A stretch of DNA of 51,508 nt from Verrucomicrobiota bacterium (lineage in GTDB: Bacteria > Verrucomicrobiota > Verrucomicrobiia > Limisphaerales > JADLHS01), in NCBI GenBank assembly GCA_025350905.1, contig JANXWY010000407.1:1-51508 (forward strand), given 5' to 3'. A program made the translations under genes and the position numbers. This document shows, in pieces, positions 51,481 to 51,508 of this stretch (positions within the stretch are counted from its first letter, which is position 1; each line of letters begins with the position of its first letter). A model generated the notes under the pieces. The model saw only the letters and a program-made list of their open reading frames with translations, searched no databases and was not told where the DNA came from.

Positions 51481-51508
51481 CCGGTGCTGAATCCGCGATT
51501 CTCCAAAG

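Noticed and set aside
1-51508. CRISPR array, rRNA genes, prophage or toxin-antitoxin module
   Set aside because: No regularly spaced direct repeats, rRNA signatures, phage structural genes or paired small toxin/antitoxin frames were seen.

Overview
The window is GC-rich and densely coding. It looks like a chromosome segment from a member of the Verrucomicrobiota, most likely the Limisphaerales/Pedosphaera side. The evidence for this is inference from gene content: 3-keto-disaccharide hydrolase (DUF1080) proteins, a PVC-type beta-propeller/HEAT/cytochrome c fusion, an H-X9-DG type prepilin, FG-GAP/ASPIC proteins, an ECF sigma factor with a membrane-spanning C-terminal extension, a PEP-CTERM-like protein, and many palindromic intergenic repeats. 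No rRNA, CRISPR array, prophage or recognisable defence island was seen.

Layout. 0-8.3 kb: ECF sigma factor (-), outer-membrane barrel, thiG, a heptose-kinase-like PfkB gene coupled to panB, a small membrane protein (-) with an operator-like palindrome, moaC, a mog/moaB gene, an alpha-oxoamine synthase and a bcp peroxiredoxin (-). 8.4-11.4 kb: a 174-bp inverted-repeat element, tRNA-Ala(GGC) with a terminator, an isoprenylcysteine-methyltransferase-like gene followed by a coupled reading frame with an internal TGA, a Cys-rich exported protein (-) and a PEP-CTERM-like protein (-). 11.9-21.1 kb: a 1233-residue DUF1080/propeller/HEAT/cytochrome c fusion, a tandem DUF1080 protein (-), and a 1145-residue PPi-dependent PEP carboxykinase (-) flanked on both sides by the inverted-repeat element family. 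21.3-29 kb: a decayed transposon, dprA (-), DUF456 protein (-), a methyltransferase, a GH30-like secreted glycosidase (-) and pyruvate kinase. 29-37 kb: a nested-palindrome intergenic region, a ygfZ-like gene with a repeat inserted in frame, a secreted tandem-duplicated protein of unknown function (-), and a seven-gene type II secretion/type IV pilus-like operon whose genes mostly overlap by 4 bp. 37.5-42.9 kb: a Tat-exported Gfo/Idh/MocA oxidoreductase, an FG-GAP/ASPIC protein and a DUF1559-like prepilin (-). 43-51.1 kb: a heavy-metal (probably Cu/Ag) efflux locus with metal-binding small proteins, a CusC-like outer-membrane protein, CusB-like adaptor, a 30-codon micro-ORF and CusA-like pump. 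The right edge holds a broken ECF sigma factor gene.

How it fits together. The copper/silver locus is the clearest functional unit: exported metal-binding proteins upstream of a complete tripartite efflux pump. PPi-PEPCK and pyruvate kinase both act at the PEP/pyruvate/oxaloacetate node. The DUF1080 proteins, GH30 enzyme and Gfo/Idh/MocA protein suggest extracytoplasmic use of plant-type or modified sugars.

The most notable observations are: repeat sequences that have entered two conserved genes without breaking the frame (ygfZ and cusA); a micro-ORF joined at both ends by ATGA to the pump genes and bounded by an 18-bp direct duplication carrying the same Shine-Dalgarno sequence; the PPi-PEPCK gene bracketed by mobile-looking 174-225 bp elements; and several genes caught in early decay by single stop codons or frameshifts. 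I did not find a clear-cut new multi-gene system. All functional names rest on reading the sequence, with no database search.
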